This document shows, one piece after another, positions 36,848 to 48,662 of a stretch of DNA of 64,000 nt. The number at the start of each line of letters is the position of its first letter. Positions within the stretch are counted from its first letter, which is position 1. Position numbers and translations under genes: made by a program. This stretch comes from Panorpa germanica (Eukaryota > Arthropoda > Insecta > Mecoptera > Panorpidae). The notes below the pieces were generated by a model. That model was given only the letters and a program-made list of their open reading frames with translations, did not search any database and had not been told where the DNA came from. The stretch lies in NCBI GenBank assembly GCA_963678705.1, contig OY783209.1, positions 5,084,001 to 5,148,000 on the forward strand, in the 5' to 3' direction.

Positions 36848-38344
36848 GCAGAAACTTAACAACTAATGAAATCATTTTGGATTTTCGATTTCAAAAAATC
36901 CAGGGATAAGTTATGAGTGGCACCGCAATGTTGCTTTTTTTTTAATGACGTCTGCGGAGATTTGCTGTCAATGTCTCATTTCTTGATCCTTATTTATGAA
37001 AATTTCACAAAGTGTTCTTCAAATGTTATTTTATCATGTAGTAATTATAGAAATATTTATATAGTATCTGTGTCGTCAGAAAAAATTACCGAAAATATGC
37101 TTTTTATTTATGGTTTTGACCTTACCCCCCCGTAACTGTGACATAGTAACATGGTGCTTTAATAGTTTTATGACAAAAATTACTGCGGCCATATAATTAT
37201 ACCGCCTAGGTTCACATAGTAGTTTCATATTGTGATGTTTTACTTCTAAGATGTAACGCTGCACACTAACAAAACTCCCGTATTTGATGTATTTCCGTTA
37301 TTCAGTACTCTTCCACAGATCTCACATAATATTCATGATCTATACCAACACAAAACAATACTATTATAGCAATATTTTACATTATAACACAAAACACAGA
37401 CAACCGATACGCGAGGGGAGCGAGAGGGGAACATACAACCGTTACATTATTCCTCATCTTAACTATCTTACAGCACATCCAAGTATACGATAAAGTATCA
37501 TAGAAAAATGCCACCTTGCACAATATTGAGAGAATGGTAATGGTAGATAGAGACAGAAAGTGAAAGAAAGAGAGAGATAGAGAAAAAGTGATAGAGCTGA
37601 AGGAGGGTAGTTTAAAGTGTAGCGTCGTTTTCATCTTTATGATAAATATTATTATTTATACTTCTTGAGAGTTGAGCGAAATAATGGAAAATCCTAAAAT
37701 TGATGGGAAAAGGTTATTTTCTTGCTATTGAAAATAGTTGTTCCCATTGGATATACAGTAGTTGTTGATGGTTTCAATATATTTGTATTCTTTCTCAACT
37801 ATATTTATTACTCAGCAACATGTTTTACGGATGTAACAAGTAAAAATTAGGCTATTGATGTGGATGTTTATTATTCATATTTTATGTTTAACTTCTAATT
37901 TGTTTTAGAACACGTGTAGTACAATAGCAGTATTCGTCATCACTTCTTAATTTATTACTATCAAGGTCAACTGTTTTCTTTTTACTCGTAGCTTACTAAC
38001 AACACGTTTTGTGTACGTTTACGCATATAATAAATACTGTATTATCAAACTCTGCTATCGAACTGATAAAACGGAAGTGAAATTACTTACGTGCTAACTC
38101 AAGCGGAACTTAATATTATTTAATTTAGAAGGGTTATTATTTTAAGCTATTTTGAAAGCCTTTAATTCTTGACAAACACTTCTAACGATGTTGTAATACA
38201 TAAGCGGTGTTCTTAAGAAATTTTATCTACATGCTAATGCGAAAAACGTAAATTTATTTTTTAAATAACTGAGGTCACAAAACGTTTTATCCAAATGTAC
38301 TTATTTAAAATCTTTTGCCGGTATACACATTCTTATGATTACAT
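36848..38344. other. AT-rich intergenic DNA with a purine tract
   Basis: Holds a purine-rich stretch at 37528-37610 (GAAAGAAAGAGAGAGATAGAG). No gene supported. Confidence 0.5.
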
Positions 38345-38700
38345 TTCATTTCTTCCTTTAATATAATAGAAAAATGAACGCATTTCTCTCTGTTACTCTC
38401 ATACTTTCTTGTCTTCTTTCTCTGTTCGCTTTCGTCCCCAATCTTGCTATGTTCTCCGTTTTTCATTTCCACAATCTATCTTCTTCTTTTCCTCTCTCCA
38501 ACCAACAGCTCCTTCACACTTTCTCCACTTTCTCTATACACCTAACCATAATGTATTACTTTCTCTCTTCGTTCCCTCATATCTTGCATTCTCTCTTCTT
38601 TTTCTCCCACCAATACTTGCTCTCTTTCTCTTCATTCCTCAGCTTAAATTTTGCGATCATCATGATTTTTCCTTGCTTTTCTAATCGGTTTTTCTAATCA
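38345..38700. repeat. Pyrimidine-rich low-complexity tract
   Basis: About 350 C/T-biased bases. Frames of 107 and 91 codons in it overlap in two phases and are composition artefacts. Confidence 0.7.
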
Positions 38701-38764
38701 AACATTTTAAATACACATACTTGTATTATATTTTAGTCTTTCCTTCATTTTATAAGAAGCATTC

Positions 38765-39459
38765 AACGGAGCAAACGTTGGAGAGAAATCCTGACCAGAT
38801 TATGTGGCAATGTAAAAATACAGCAATGGCAAGAAATGGATTCCAAAGGGCGGTGCTACAAACTTCGCAGACGCTTCCTGTTGACACCGTTTTTTTGATT
38901 GAGAAACCCGAAATTTATAACTGCAGTAACCATGAATAGATCTTTCTTGTTGTCTGGATATAACGTATAAGAAGAAGCACTAAAACAATATTAGGGGCGA
39001 TAAAAGGCTACGTGCCTAGGAAGCCCAAGAAACTATATATAAAAAAAAAAAACGTTGGAGAGAAGGGGAAGCGAAGGAGCAGTCGCATAAATTGTTTTTT
39101 CGTATTCCCTCTTCGTCTGCCATTAGCTACGTTTCATTTAGTGAGTTGATTCTAATAGCAATCCATGTGTTGATGCTGACACTCGTGTCAATGCTTTCAA
39201 TCGCTTTCTCCTGAGTTTCATTCATTAAATAGAATGCGTTCACTGCGTCCGGTGCTGAACACTGCCCGCTAACTTTAAAAGAAACTCAAATCCACAGGTA
39301 TATTTTATATCTTCGCTTTGGAAAAATTAAAACAGGCAAATGTATTTCCTTATAATAGCGGCAGCATATTTTTTGAAGTTCTTCTCTAACTGCATGTACT
39401 AAATATGCTAATGCTGAGCTTTTGTAGTTTTTATTACTCCCAAATGCAGCGTAGATATA
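38765..39459 (-). pseudogene. Coding-like remnant of unknown identity, split by the LINE
   Basis: On the minus strand one frame is open over 39289-39459 (57 codons, including AFGSNKNYKSSALAYLVHAV), has a TGA at 39286-39288, is open again over 39130-39285 (52 codons, including SAPDAVNAFYLMNETQEKAI), has a TAG at 39127-39129 and continues to the LINE insertion. Removing the LINE and one duplication, it would end at a TGA near 38765. Composition is protein-like, but I do not recognise a family and chance cannot be excluded at this AT content. A good splice acceptor-like TTTCTTTTAAAG precedes the second part. Confidence 0.25.
38788..39050 (+). mobile_element. 5'-truncated LINE 3' end with target-site duplication, copy 3
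   Basis: It starts inside the C-terminal Cys/His motif (QIMWQCKNTAMARNGFQ), runs through SQTLPVDTVFLIEKPE to a TAG at 38937-38939, then a 3' UTR with GCCTAGGAAGCC and a 10-A tail. It is flanked by a perfect 14-bp duplication AACGTTGGAGAGAA at 38774-38787 and 39051-39064, the signature of target-primed reverse transcription. Confidence 0.85.
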
Positions 39460-40010
39460 TTAGAATTATTAAATTGATCCGTTCGTACTCCTAGTGTGTT
39501 TTTTTGCCCAGCAGCAATGATGGGTGGTGGTTGTTTTGGATTTGAAGCTACAAGCGGTGTATCGAGCACGTGGTAGGGGGCTGAGGGGCGCGGAGCGCGA
39601 CAGCATGATCGTAGAACCCATGAATAAATATCACATTATGACTGAAATATTATTGTGTACCAAACGACTGACAGTAACATTTGTGGTCCTAACAACCTTT
39701 ATACAAAAATACCATTGTATACCATGTAGGAGTATAAAAAATATTGGTTTTATGTTGAAATGTTAAGAAATATGTTCAAAATAACATTACAAGTCTATGA
39801 AAAATTATGTTTTATCGAAAAGTTTATTTGAAATATGGATAGGGAGGGAATATTGTTATAATATATTTATTGATTTTTAAAATATTGAATGTAGCAAATT
39901 ATTAACAGAGGTGTTGAGAAATGTGATAATGAAATATGTTGGGGGAGATGTGTGGATTGAAAGAGAAGGGGGATATGATCTGGGGAGATATTAATCAAAG
40001 AGTGTGCAAG
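39460..40010. other. Intergenic DNA
   Basis: Nothing supported. Confidence 0.4.
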
Positions 40011-40011
40011 A

Positions 40012-40078
<67 letters not shown>
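40011..40078. repeat. (AT)n microsatellite
   Basis: About 34 AT units with one early G interruption. Confidence 0.95.
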
Positions 40079-40081
<3 letters not shown>

Positions 40082-40128
40082 GGTGTTCCTGCACATGCAG
40101 ATTGAGCGACAGCTAAACAGGTTGGGTT

Positions 40129-40784
40129 TTAGGAGATACAGGACGTTAACGTAAATGATGAAAACGTTGTGAAATTTGGAGGGTCGATACAAATAGTTAA
40201 AATACACGCTGTCTCAAAATTTAAGAGACCTAGGGTTCATAGTTTTCTTTTTATACATGATTGAAAATAGTCACTTTCCATACAAATCATAATTCTTAGC
40301 CCAATTTCACCACATAATATAACTTTTAACTATTAAAAAATTGTGACACGGCTTTCAAAAACTAGGTGTATATAAAATATTTTTTTCTGTAACTATTGCA
40401 AAAAGAAAATTATCAAAAGGTTTTAAGAAACAGTAAATGTAGGTCATAAGCCGGCAACGTTGCAAATGAAAATTTGAGCGAGAAATTCAAAATCGGAGTA
40501 AATGTTAAATAAAATATAACAATTTATTGGTGAAAGAACCAAATCATGCATGCGTCAACATACGTAAATTTGCAACGTTGCAAAATTTATTATTCCTTTT
40601 TCAAAATATTTAATTTGAATTAATATAAATTTGATATTAATTATAGGTAATTTTTTATTTATTAAACTATTATATGCATAAAAAATCATTTTAACAAGCC
40701 AAAAAGCAGTTTAATAGGAAATTGAAAAATTCATTTTCAAAGGATAAACTTTTTGCATTGACGGTACGTCCTGTACCTCCTTAA
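40129..40784. mobile_element. Possible MITE with ~26-bp imperfect terminal inverted repeats
   Basis: TTAGGAGATACAGGACGTTA at 40129 is matched by the reverse complement of 40756-40784 (TTAAGGAGGTACAGGACGTA). About 656 bp between the ends are AT-rich with no gene. Confidence 0.45.
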
Positions 40785-41138
40785 CTACATTATTATAAAA
40801 CTTATTTACACTATTACCATTAAATTTACATCATAAAATAAATGTAAAATATACAAACAAAATTTTATATAAAAATTACGACAAATATTAATATACTTCT
40901 AGCGTTAATCCATGTGATATTTATTTACTCATAAATGGTTAATACTGAGACATATTAGTTAATTAGAATACAGCTTATCTCAAAATATGTCTGATAATCT
41001 CAGAATATACAGGTACTACAGCAATCAGTTCTACTTCGATCACTCTGATAGTTTTTCTGCTACTGCATTAAAATTGCATTACTGCAAATAGAGCTTCCAT
41101 TAGCCTCCAAGCTGCAACATAATACCCCATTGTGGTGC

Positions 41139-41176
41139 CACGTGACTTGGTGGTACACCACGTGGTGCAACACGTG
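41139..41176. promoter_or_regulatory. Cluster of three CACGTG E-boxes
   Basis: CACGTG occurs at 41139-41144, 41159-41164 and 41171-41176, within 38 bp, set in GGTGCCACGTGAC / ACCACGTGGTGC / AACACGTG. The CACGTG palindrome is the canonical site of bHLH factors (for example CLOCK/CYCLE, MYC). No gene lies within several kb, so function is open. Confidence 0.35.
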
Positions 41177-41179
41177 TTC

Positions 41180-42059
41180 TGAATACCAAGAATTCATTAG
41201 TTTCAGTAAGTACAAGTGCTTAGTTTGAACTTAAGAACTTGTATTTTATGTGTTGTATATTCAATAACTTTCTGAACTGTTTTTACTGCAAGTAATCTAT
41301 TTTCTGGTTAAATTTGGATAGAAATATAGAAATCTCAAAACCGTTTACAACGTTTGATCAATATAGTTTTCATTCTTAATTGCACAGTTTCTTTTTCACT
41401 GCCTTTTGGCAAAAGAATACGACTCAATCGATGCCAGGCTATATATGCGTAATCCCATTGAATGCCAGATTAAAGAGAGTTTACTATAGTAATATTTTAG
41501 TACATATCTCAATATAAACTTTATGAATTATGAAATTTTCGCATTTAGTAGACTGTACTTTATACCTTATCCATATAAAATAGAAAAATAAATAAAAAAT
41601 ATATAAAATAAAGTAAATAGGTATAACTGATAAAATAAAGAATTCTATTAAAGTAATGTAAAGAAAATGATAAATAGGTATTATAGGAATTAGGTTTCAC
41701 TCACATTACAAAGAAATAACGCCACCGCCGCCATAAATCATATTCTGCGATAGGGTTTCCCATCAATTATTGTTATTGATTAAATAGAAATTCAATATAT
41801 TACTCTATATGTAATACTAGAAACAAATAACGATAGTTTTACTATGTGTGAAGTGTTTATAAGAAAGAACAATCTTAAGAACAGTCCAAACTGACACAAG
41901 ATTAAGTACGAAATGAATATGCGTTCACAAAGAAGCATTTTTGTGATGTCTAAGAGCCATTGGAACGGCACGCCGCATGCGGCAAGTCGTATGCGTTTTT
42001 AATATATAGCCTGCAGTGCGTTCTTAGAGAGTGTTCGATTCTAAAAGTATACGACGTGC
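41180..42059. other. AT-rich intergenic DNA
   Basis: Nothing supported. Confidence 0.45.
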
Positions 42060-42420
42060 CATTTCAGTTTTAAATGTCCTTTCTTCTCTTTGAGTGTGTA
42101 TCTACATCTCCTACCTGTATGTCTGTCTCCTTGTCATCTTCAACAGTCTGTATCGCTCATTATATCTCGGTTCCTCTTTTTTATCTTTTCTGCAGCTCTG
42201 GCGCTCTTTTTTATTCCCCTTTCTATGTCTTCCACTGCAATTCCTCTCCTTTCATAGTATCTTTTCTTACTTCTCTCCTAATTTCCTTTGTTACTAATCT
42301 TAATTATCCGTTTTTTGCTTTCTTCAACTTTTCCTCTCTGTTCACCGCACTCACCTCACTTTTTTCATCTTTTGTTTTCATCATTCATCTTTTCCTCTCT
42401 TCCCCTCTATTTGCTATGTT
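42060..42420. repeat. Pyrimidine-rich low-complexity tract
   Basis: About 360 C/T-biased bases. The 139-codon frame over it (42074-42493) is Phe/Ser/Leu-rich, overlaps a second frame in another phase, and is not supported as a gene. Confidence 0.7.
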
Positions 42421-43583
42421 TAGTGGAAGTTTTGTTTTAAGAAGTAAATTAGCAATTGTATATTTGCAATTTTTTTTAGGTTTTTTACATTAATATTATA
42501 CGGTGTTCCAAGGCGTCTGTGTTAGATACTTTTTCACACAGAGAAACATTTCACTTATTTTGTCGCCATCTTTTGGCTCCATTTAATAAGTTACATCTCT
42601 GCAATTATATTTCATTTTATTTTAAAAGTTATTAAGTAAAAAGAAAATGCTTTGAATGACAAATCCGCTTTCTCTTTCACTCTTTCTGTATTCAAGTGTT
42701 GTAAGAAGAGTTCCAGCCAATAAAATATGTTTCCATTGATCTTTATTCAAGCATCTTTCCTACCAAAGAATAAATACATCAATGGATAATAAGTATGGAA
42801 ATATCAAAGTAAAATATATATAAAAGGATACAAATAAAGAATACAAAACGGAAAAGAGCAGAAATGTCGTAACGTCCCGATGTGTACCGCTTTCCTTCAA
42901 TGTACTCTACTGTCTCGAAAACGTCATGCTGACATCCATAAAAACCAATAACCCTAAGTTATATCGCGGACATAGTATACACCCCATCCACCCTTTCCGC
43001 ACCAAACCACCCACCTAAAAAAAGATATAAAAGTCCCCTTTTTAGTTCTTTGCGTAGAGACGTCCGTTTAGTTCCGATTCTTAATAAAGAAGCACTGGGA
43101 CGGATATCTAGAAAGGACATACGTCTTTGCGAACAAGTGGTTGCTCAAGAACTGAAGATCTGTATCCGTAGAACCTTCTTTAAATCAATAGAGAGGACAT
43201 AGTTGAAAACAATTAGAATAAATTTGTCGGTGGTATGATTGAGATCACTTTCTTTTAACCTGGATATATCAACCATAACAATTTACAAATGTATCGTAAT
43301 TTTAATCTTCGTTCTCTTGCACATGGTGGCGTTATTTGATTATTAGTAAGGACAAAACTTTGCAATTAATCCATATTGCACACATATCCTGTGAATTCTT
43401 GGTAAATAAGATACCATTTGAAATAGAATGAGAGAAAAGTGCTGAAAAATAGAATAAAAGTTGTATATTGTATAAATTATGTATTATAAAATGTACTAGT
43501 TCTTCAATAATTTAACAACACAGGTTGTTTCAGACCCAGATTAACCAATGAGAACCAATGAAGAACGGAATTAATATTCTAAT
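42421..43583. other. Intergenic DNA with a GC-richer patch and TATA-like site
   Basis: Bases 42942-43199 are open for 86 codons without a Met start, and a TATAAAAG lies at 43026-43033 with AATAAA at 43081. It could be part of a solo LTR or a chance frame. No partner LTR or duplication seen. Confidence 0.3.
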
Positions 43584-44179
43584 GGCTTGTGTCCTATGTC
43601 TTAATTTCTATAAAAGTGTACTATATTGATAAAGTTGGTTACTAGAACCTCAAATGTCCAATTATTTTTTAATAACTCCTTATATGTTAAGAGATATTAA
43701 CAATTAAAAAAGTAGTTTTGTCTCTTTAATTATTAAAGGGATTCAACGTTGTACACATTCCAAGTGCATGTGACATCACAATCCTTGTGTAAGGTTACCA
43801 ACCTTACAGCCCATAAATCTCTGCTATATGTATTTATATATCAAAGTATCAAATATTATTTACAGCTATTTCAAAGAACAATAAAATTTCAATATTATGT
43901 CTGCCGTAACAGAATTAAATAAAATAAAAACTTATTATTCTTTGACTTGACTTGATTATTTGACTATCAACAGCTACAGAACATTACCACAGCACTGACC
44001 TACTCAACAAATAACTAACGTTAAAATGCATTTCACGTCATGCAAATATGGTCGACCATTTCTAGCGCTAAAACTACAATTCAAATTTTTTATTGCTATA
44101 TCTCCGTCAACAGTTAGATATTTAATAAAATAGACACGCCAATACACATTTATTAACATCAATTTCAATCAACAATTGT
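43584..44179 (+). mobile_element. GGCTTGTGTCCT-family MITE, 3'-truncated copy
   Basis: Starts GGCTTGTGTCCTATGTC like 15501. It follows that copy to CAATCAACAATTG at 44179, where the match stops before the last roughly 25 bp. Confidence 0.75.
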
Positions 44180-44359
44180 AACCTGATACGATTGGTGTCT
44201 CATGGACTTAAATACTAATGATGCAGGAGTGAGAGCTACTACAGAATCAGTGAATGAATGTGAAATTTTCTACTGTTTTGCACATTCAAAATAAATACCG
44301 ACGTTTGGTTTAGCAAGGAAACATTATATTAATATTTAATAAGTAAATTATAATAAGAA

Positions 44360-47267
44360 CTAGCTTTTACCCCCGTCGCAAGCGACGTCTGTCTTTTGTG
44401 TGTGGCTTGAACTTCATGTAAAAATTTAAATTCCACTTGAGTTTACCACCGTCGCAAAGCGATGACTTTTTGGCGTGTATGACTTGAATTCAATAAAATA
44501 ATTCGTAATCACATTTCATATTTAACTCTATTTTTAAATTGAAATAAATAATAAACTTGCTCAATAATAAATTGACTAAAAAAAATATTTTTTTTGTATC
44601 AAAATAAAGAATATTTTCAATTTATGCGTTATTTGACCAACTTTTTTTCAAAATTTGGAATTTTTTTTTTCGATTCGTAAATAAGTTACCAAGGTTAGCC
44701 TGTATACAAAATTTTAACTTTCTAGCACAATTTTTACTCTCGGAAAATACTGCCCCCGTGCCCCCAAATAAAATTTTGAAATTTTGAATTTTTTTTCAAT
44801 AATAATATACTTAATTATTCTAGAATTTAGAATATGAACTTTCTCCAAAGTTTCCTACCGGGCCCCTGGTTTCTTTAACCCCCCTTTTTCAATTTTTGAA
44901 TTTCTAATTTTTGAGAAATATCAGCCTTAAATAGCTTAATACACATGCAAAATTTCAACTTTCTATCTTTTACGAATTAAAAGTAATACAGCAAAAAAGG
45001 GCTCACTTTTTTTCCAGTTTTTTTAAAATCACGGGTTTCCAGGAAATTCAGGGATAAATCCGGGGACGCCAAAAGCCTTAGAATTTTTTTCTCTACGAAA
45101 TAGGCAATTTTCAAAAACATTGAAGGAACCGTCTTCGCGCTGCCATACAAAGTTTACTACCAAACATATAAAATCATAAGATCATAAATATACATTTGGA
45201 ACATTATAAATAAGACTGAGTTTACCCCCGTCGCAAAACGACGTCTTTTAGGCGTGTATCGTTTGAATCCAATAAAATAATTCGTAATTACATTTCATAT
45301 TTAACTATTCTATTTTTAAATTGAAATAATAAATAAACTCGCGCACATATACACACATATAAATTGATTAAAAAAATATTTTTTTTTTGTCAAAATAAAA
45401 AATATTTTCTATTTATGCGTTATTTGACCAACTTTTTTTCAAAATTTGGGATTTTTTTTTTCGATTCGTAAATAAGTTACCAAGGTTAGCCTATATGCAA
45501 AATTTCAACTTTCTAGCACAATTTTTACTCTCGGAAAATACTGCCCCCGTGCCCCCAAATAAAATTTTGAAATTTTGATTTTTTTTTTATTAATAATATA
45601 CTTAATTATTCTACAATCCAGAATATGAACTTTCTATAAAGTTCCCTACCGGGCCCCCGAATTTCTTCAACCCCCCCTTTTTCAATTTTTGAAATTCTAA
45701 TTTTTGAGAAATGTCAACATTAAATAGCTTAATACACATGCAAAATTTCAACTTTCTATCTGTTCCAAATTAAAAGTAATACAGCAAAAAAGAGATCACT
45801 TTTTTTCCAGTTTTTCCAAAATTACGGGTTTCCAGGAAATTCAGGGAAAAATCCGGGGACGCCAAAAGTCTTAGAATTTTTTTCTCTACAAAATAGGAAA
45901 TTTTTAAAAACTTCCCTGGAGCCGTTTTCGAGCTACCATACGAATCGCGTAAACATATAAGAATATAAACATATAAGAAAACAAACATACACCTCGGACA
46001 TTATAATATAGGACTAGCTTTTACCCCCGTCGCAAGCGACGTTTGTTTTTTGTGAGTGGCTTGAATTTCAAGTCAAAATTTAATTCCATTTTTAAATTGA
46101 AATAATAAATAAACTCGTCCTATATTGATTTAACATTTAATAACAATTAATTTTTCATACAAACTGACTAAGAAAATACATTTTTTAATTCAAAATATAA
46201 AATATTTTCAATTTATTTGTTATTGGACCAACTTTTTTTCATTCGTTGTACCTCTATATTGTTCTTATACTCGGTTTATCACCCCCCACTCTAATGTTGC
46301 ACTTAAGAAAATGTATTTTTTTTTATATTTTCGTAATAAATATGTCAATCTGCAGATTGACGCAGATGCAGATATCTGCATACTAAATTTCAGGTTTTTA
46401 TTTATATTTTAGCATTAGTACCCCCCACAAACCTCCGCTACTGAACGAGTTTGTCAAATTTTAGCACGGGAATCTGTTTTGTTTGTATCTAAGAACATAT
46501 ATTCTAAACTATAGCCTTTCATCTCTATATATTTTATATTTCTGGTTTTTGGCCCCCAGCGCCCGCCGCCACTGGAAATTTGCAATTTTGTTTAATTTTC
46601 CTTTAATTACTATCTATATAGGGCCCATGTTCTAAATTTCAACGTTCTAGCTCTATTGCCCCCAAAAAATCACGCCGCTACTGAATTAAAATTTTGGTAA
46701 TCCAATTATTGGCAAACATGCGCAATTAGTGTTTTAATACATACCCTAAGTTTAAAAACTACTTTTTCAAAATTTCCAGCTTTTACTGTCTCAACTCCCG
46801 CCGCCACTGGAAATTTAGGGCTGTTTATTTTTTTTCATTAATTACTGTCTACAGCGAGCCTACATATTAAATTTGAACATCCTAACTCTATTCTAACATT
46901 GCCCCCGGAAATTTGCGCCGCTACTGAACTCAAATTTTAAATTTCCAACTATCGGCAAATGTGCACAATTATGATCTCAATACACAAACTAAATTTCAGT
47001 TTTTCATCTTTTCTAGTTCGTCAGATATTTGCAAAAGTATTTTTTCAAATTTTCCAGTTTTTCCAAAATTACGGGTTTCCAGGAAATTCAGGGAAAAATC
47101 CGGGGACGCCAAAAGTCTTAGAATTTTTTTCTCTACGAAATAGCAAACTTTCAAAAACATTGACGGAGCCGTTTTCATTCTACCATACGAATTTCAGCAA
47201 CAAACAAACATATAAACATATAAACATATAAACATATAAATATACACCTGGGACATTATAATATATG
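44360..47267 (+). repeat. Nested head-to-tail array of a dispersed element
   Basis: Four heads of the form TTTACCCCCGTCGCAAGCGAC or close variants lie at about 44366, 44437, 45219 and 46019. Three copies end in AACATATAA-type repeats and ACATTATAATATAGGAC. Bodies share GGAAATTCAGGGATAAATCC and GGGGACGCCAAAAG. The unit is about 0.8-1.25 kb with no conserved protein frame. Short elements starting (AC)TAGCTTTTACCC are common in insect genomes, but I cannot assign the class. Confidence 0.7.
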
Positions 47268-48467
47268 ATCATCACTGCAGAACATAACTACATTTATAAA
47301 TGATCCTTATAAATATATTATATGTCCTTCATTATATAGATAAAATATAATATACCGAAATAAACATTTGTTTTTATGGATATGTCCGGTAGATAGCAGC
47401 ACCATATCTCAAAATGGCGGATAATGGACTCCCTGTTGCTTTTTGTGATATTTGAGTGATGATAATACAACCAGATCGTGGATAAATGATGACAAAAAAC
47501 ATAAACGATAGAAAAAATACTATACTATTATATACCCGGTTAAAGGAACAAGGGAGCTAGATATCCTTTTATTTTATTTCAGTCTTGTATTTTTTTTGGA
47601 AATATTGTAGATGTTACTTTTCTCTGTTTACGCACGTAGAGGGATCTACGTCACGGGTCTCCGTATAATAGAATGTCGTAGGGATGTTTAAGTAATAAAA
47701 TTTTTTATGTACTGTTTCGGAAACATAAAATACTCGTTGCTTAATTTAATAAGATGTCTGACTTAACTGCACATGCTGTCTTATTAATTAGGATTATTTA
47801 TTACGTATTATTAGATGAAGACAATTTTATGTTTGGAGCAATTTATAAGGTCAATCTATCAAATAATTAATAAAAATGTGTTGTACTATTAAATACACAA
47901 ATTTTATTCTGATTGTATCGATACAAACATAAAACATATTTTATTATTTTGAAAACGTGTTCAATTCCACACGTGTTATAAGATTGTAACAAGAGTTTAT
48001 TTTTATTGGGTGTACGTTTAAGTATTATTGTTGGAAATATTTATTTTCTACACTTCCAATACATCGATGCACTTACTTGACACACCACTCACACCAATCG
48101 TCTGTAAGGGGGTGGAAGGGGCGCGGATGTATTAAGATTCGTGTCCACTGGTGCGACATTCGACAATTTAGTACAATATCATGTAAAATGAGTGGGTTTT
48201 GTTGTTGTTAAAATGATGTTTAATTGCAGTAATTTACTGCAAGATTCATGAGAATTTGATGTTTAATAGAGCAAAGTAAGGAGAATTAGAAGGAGATACC
48301 GATGGGAATGGGAATGACAATGAAGAAGACAAATTAAGGGTCAAGATCAGAAGAACGAGACACAAAACAAAGGAGAAATAAGACAGCAAGAATTGTTTAA
48401 TATTTCATTTTGTATCTTTTTATTATTTGTTTTTTTTTCAAATTGTCTCCAATTACGAGGATGAGAC
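47268..48467. other. Intergenic DNA with a purine-rich patch
   Basis: Purine-rich at 48275-48385 (GGAATGGGAATGACAATGAAG). No gene supported. Confidence 0.45.
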
Positions 48468-48662
48468 TGCACAAAGAGATCTAATCTAGAAATTATACAA
48501 CGTTCCCAAAATAAAGTAATAAGAAGAATCGTAATGGTGGGTTCAGACTTGCGTGCTTGGGTTCAAATATTTAGTGATCATGTACAAAGACACATATGTG
48601 AAGATATAGTTCGTGCTCAGTTGGCAAACATTTGGAATTTGTACACAAAGACAAACATGTAA
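48468..48662 (+). pseudogene. Jockey-like LINE reverse-transcriptase C-terminal remnant
   Basis: The frame reads CTKRSNLEIIQRSQNKVIRR, then IVMVGSDLRAWVQIFSDH, and ends LANIWNLYTKTNM with TAA at 48660-48662. The pattern S-N-x-x-x-I-Q-R-x-Q-N-K-x-x-R-x-I-V is the conserved tail after the RT domain of Jockey-clade LINEs (usually followed by N-A-P-W). The RT core and first ORF are absent, so this is a short dead fragment. Confidence 0.6.

Noticed and set aside
38374..38697. 107- and 91-codon overlapping frames
   Set aside because: Same reason: pyrimidine tract, two phases open at once.
42074..42493. 139-codon frame with apparent hydrophobic segments
   Set aside because: Lies on a C/T-biased tract with an overlapping frame in another phase. 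A false membrane-protein signal caused by composition.
42942..43199. 86-codon open run with TATAAAAG and AATAAA nearby
   Set aside because: No Met start and no recognisable protein. TATA and AATAAA spacing could suggest a solo LTR, but no paired ends or duplication were found.
45770..47231. Frames of 60-90 codons on both strands sharing similar peptides
   Set aside because: They recur only because the DNA belongs to a repeat array. Both strands give open frames and no known domain appears.
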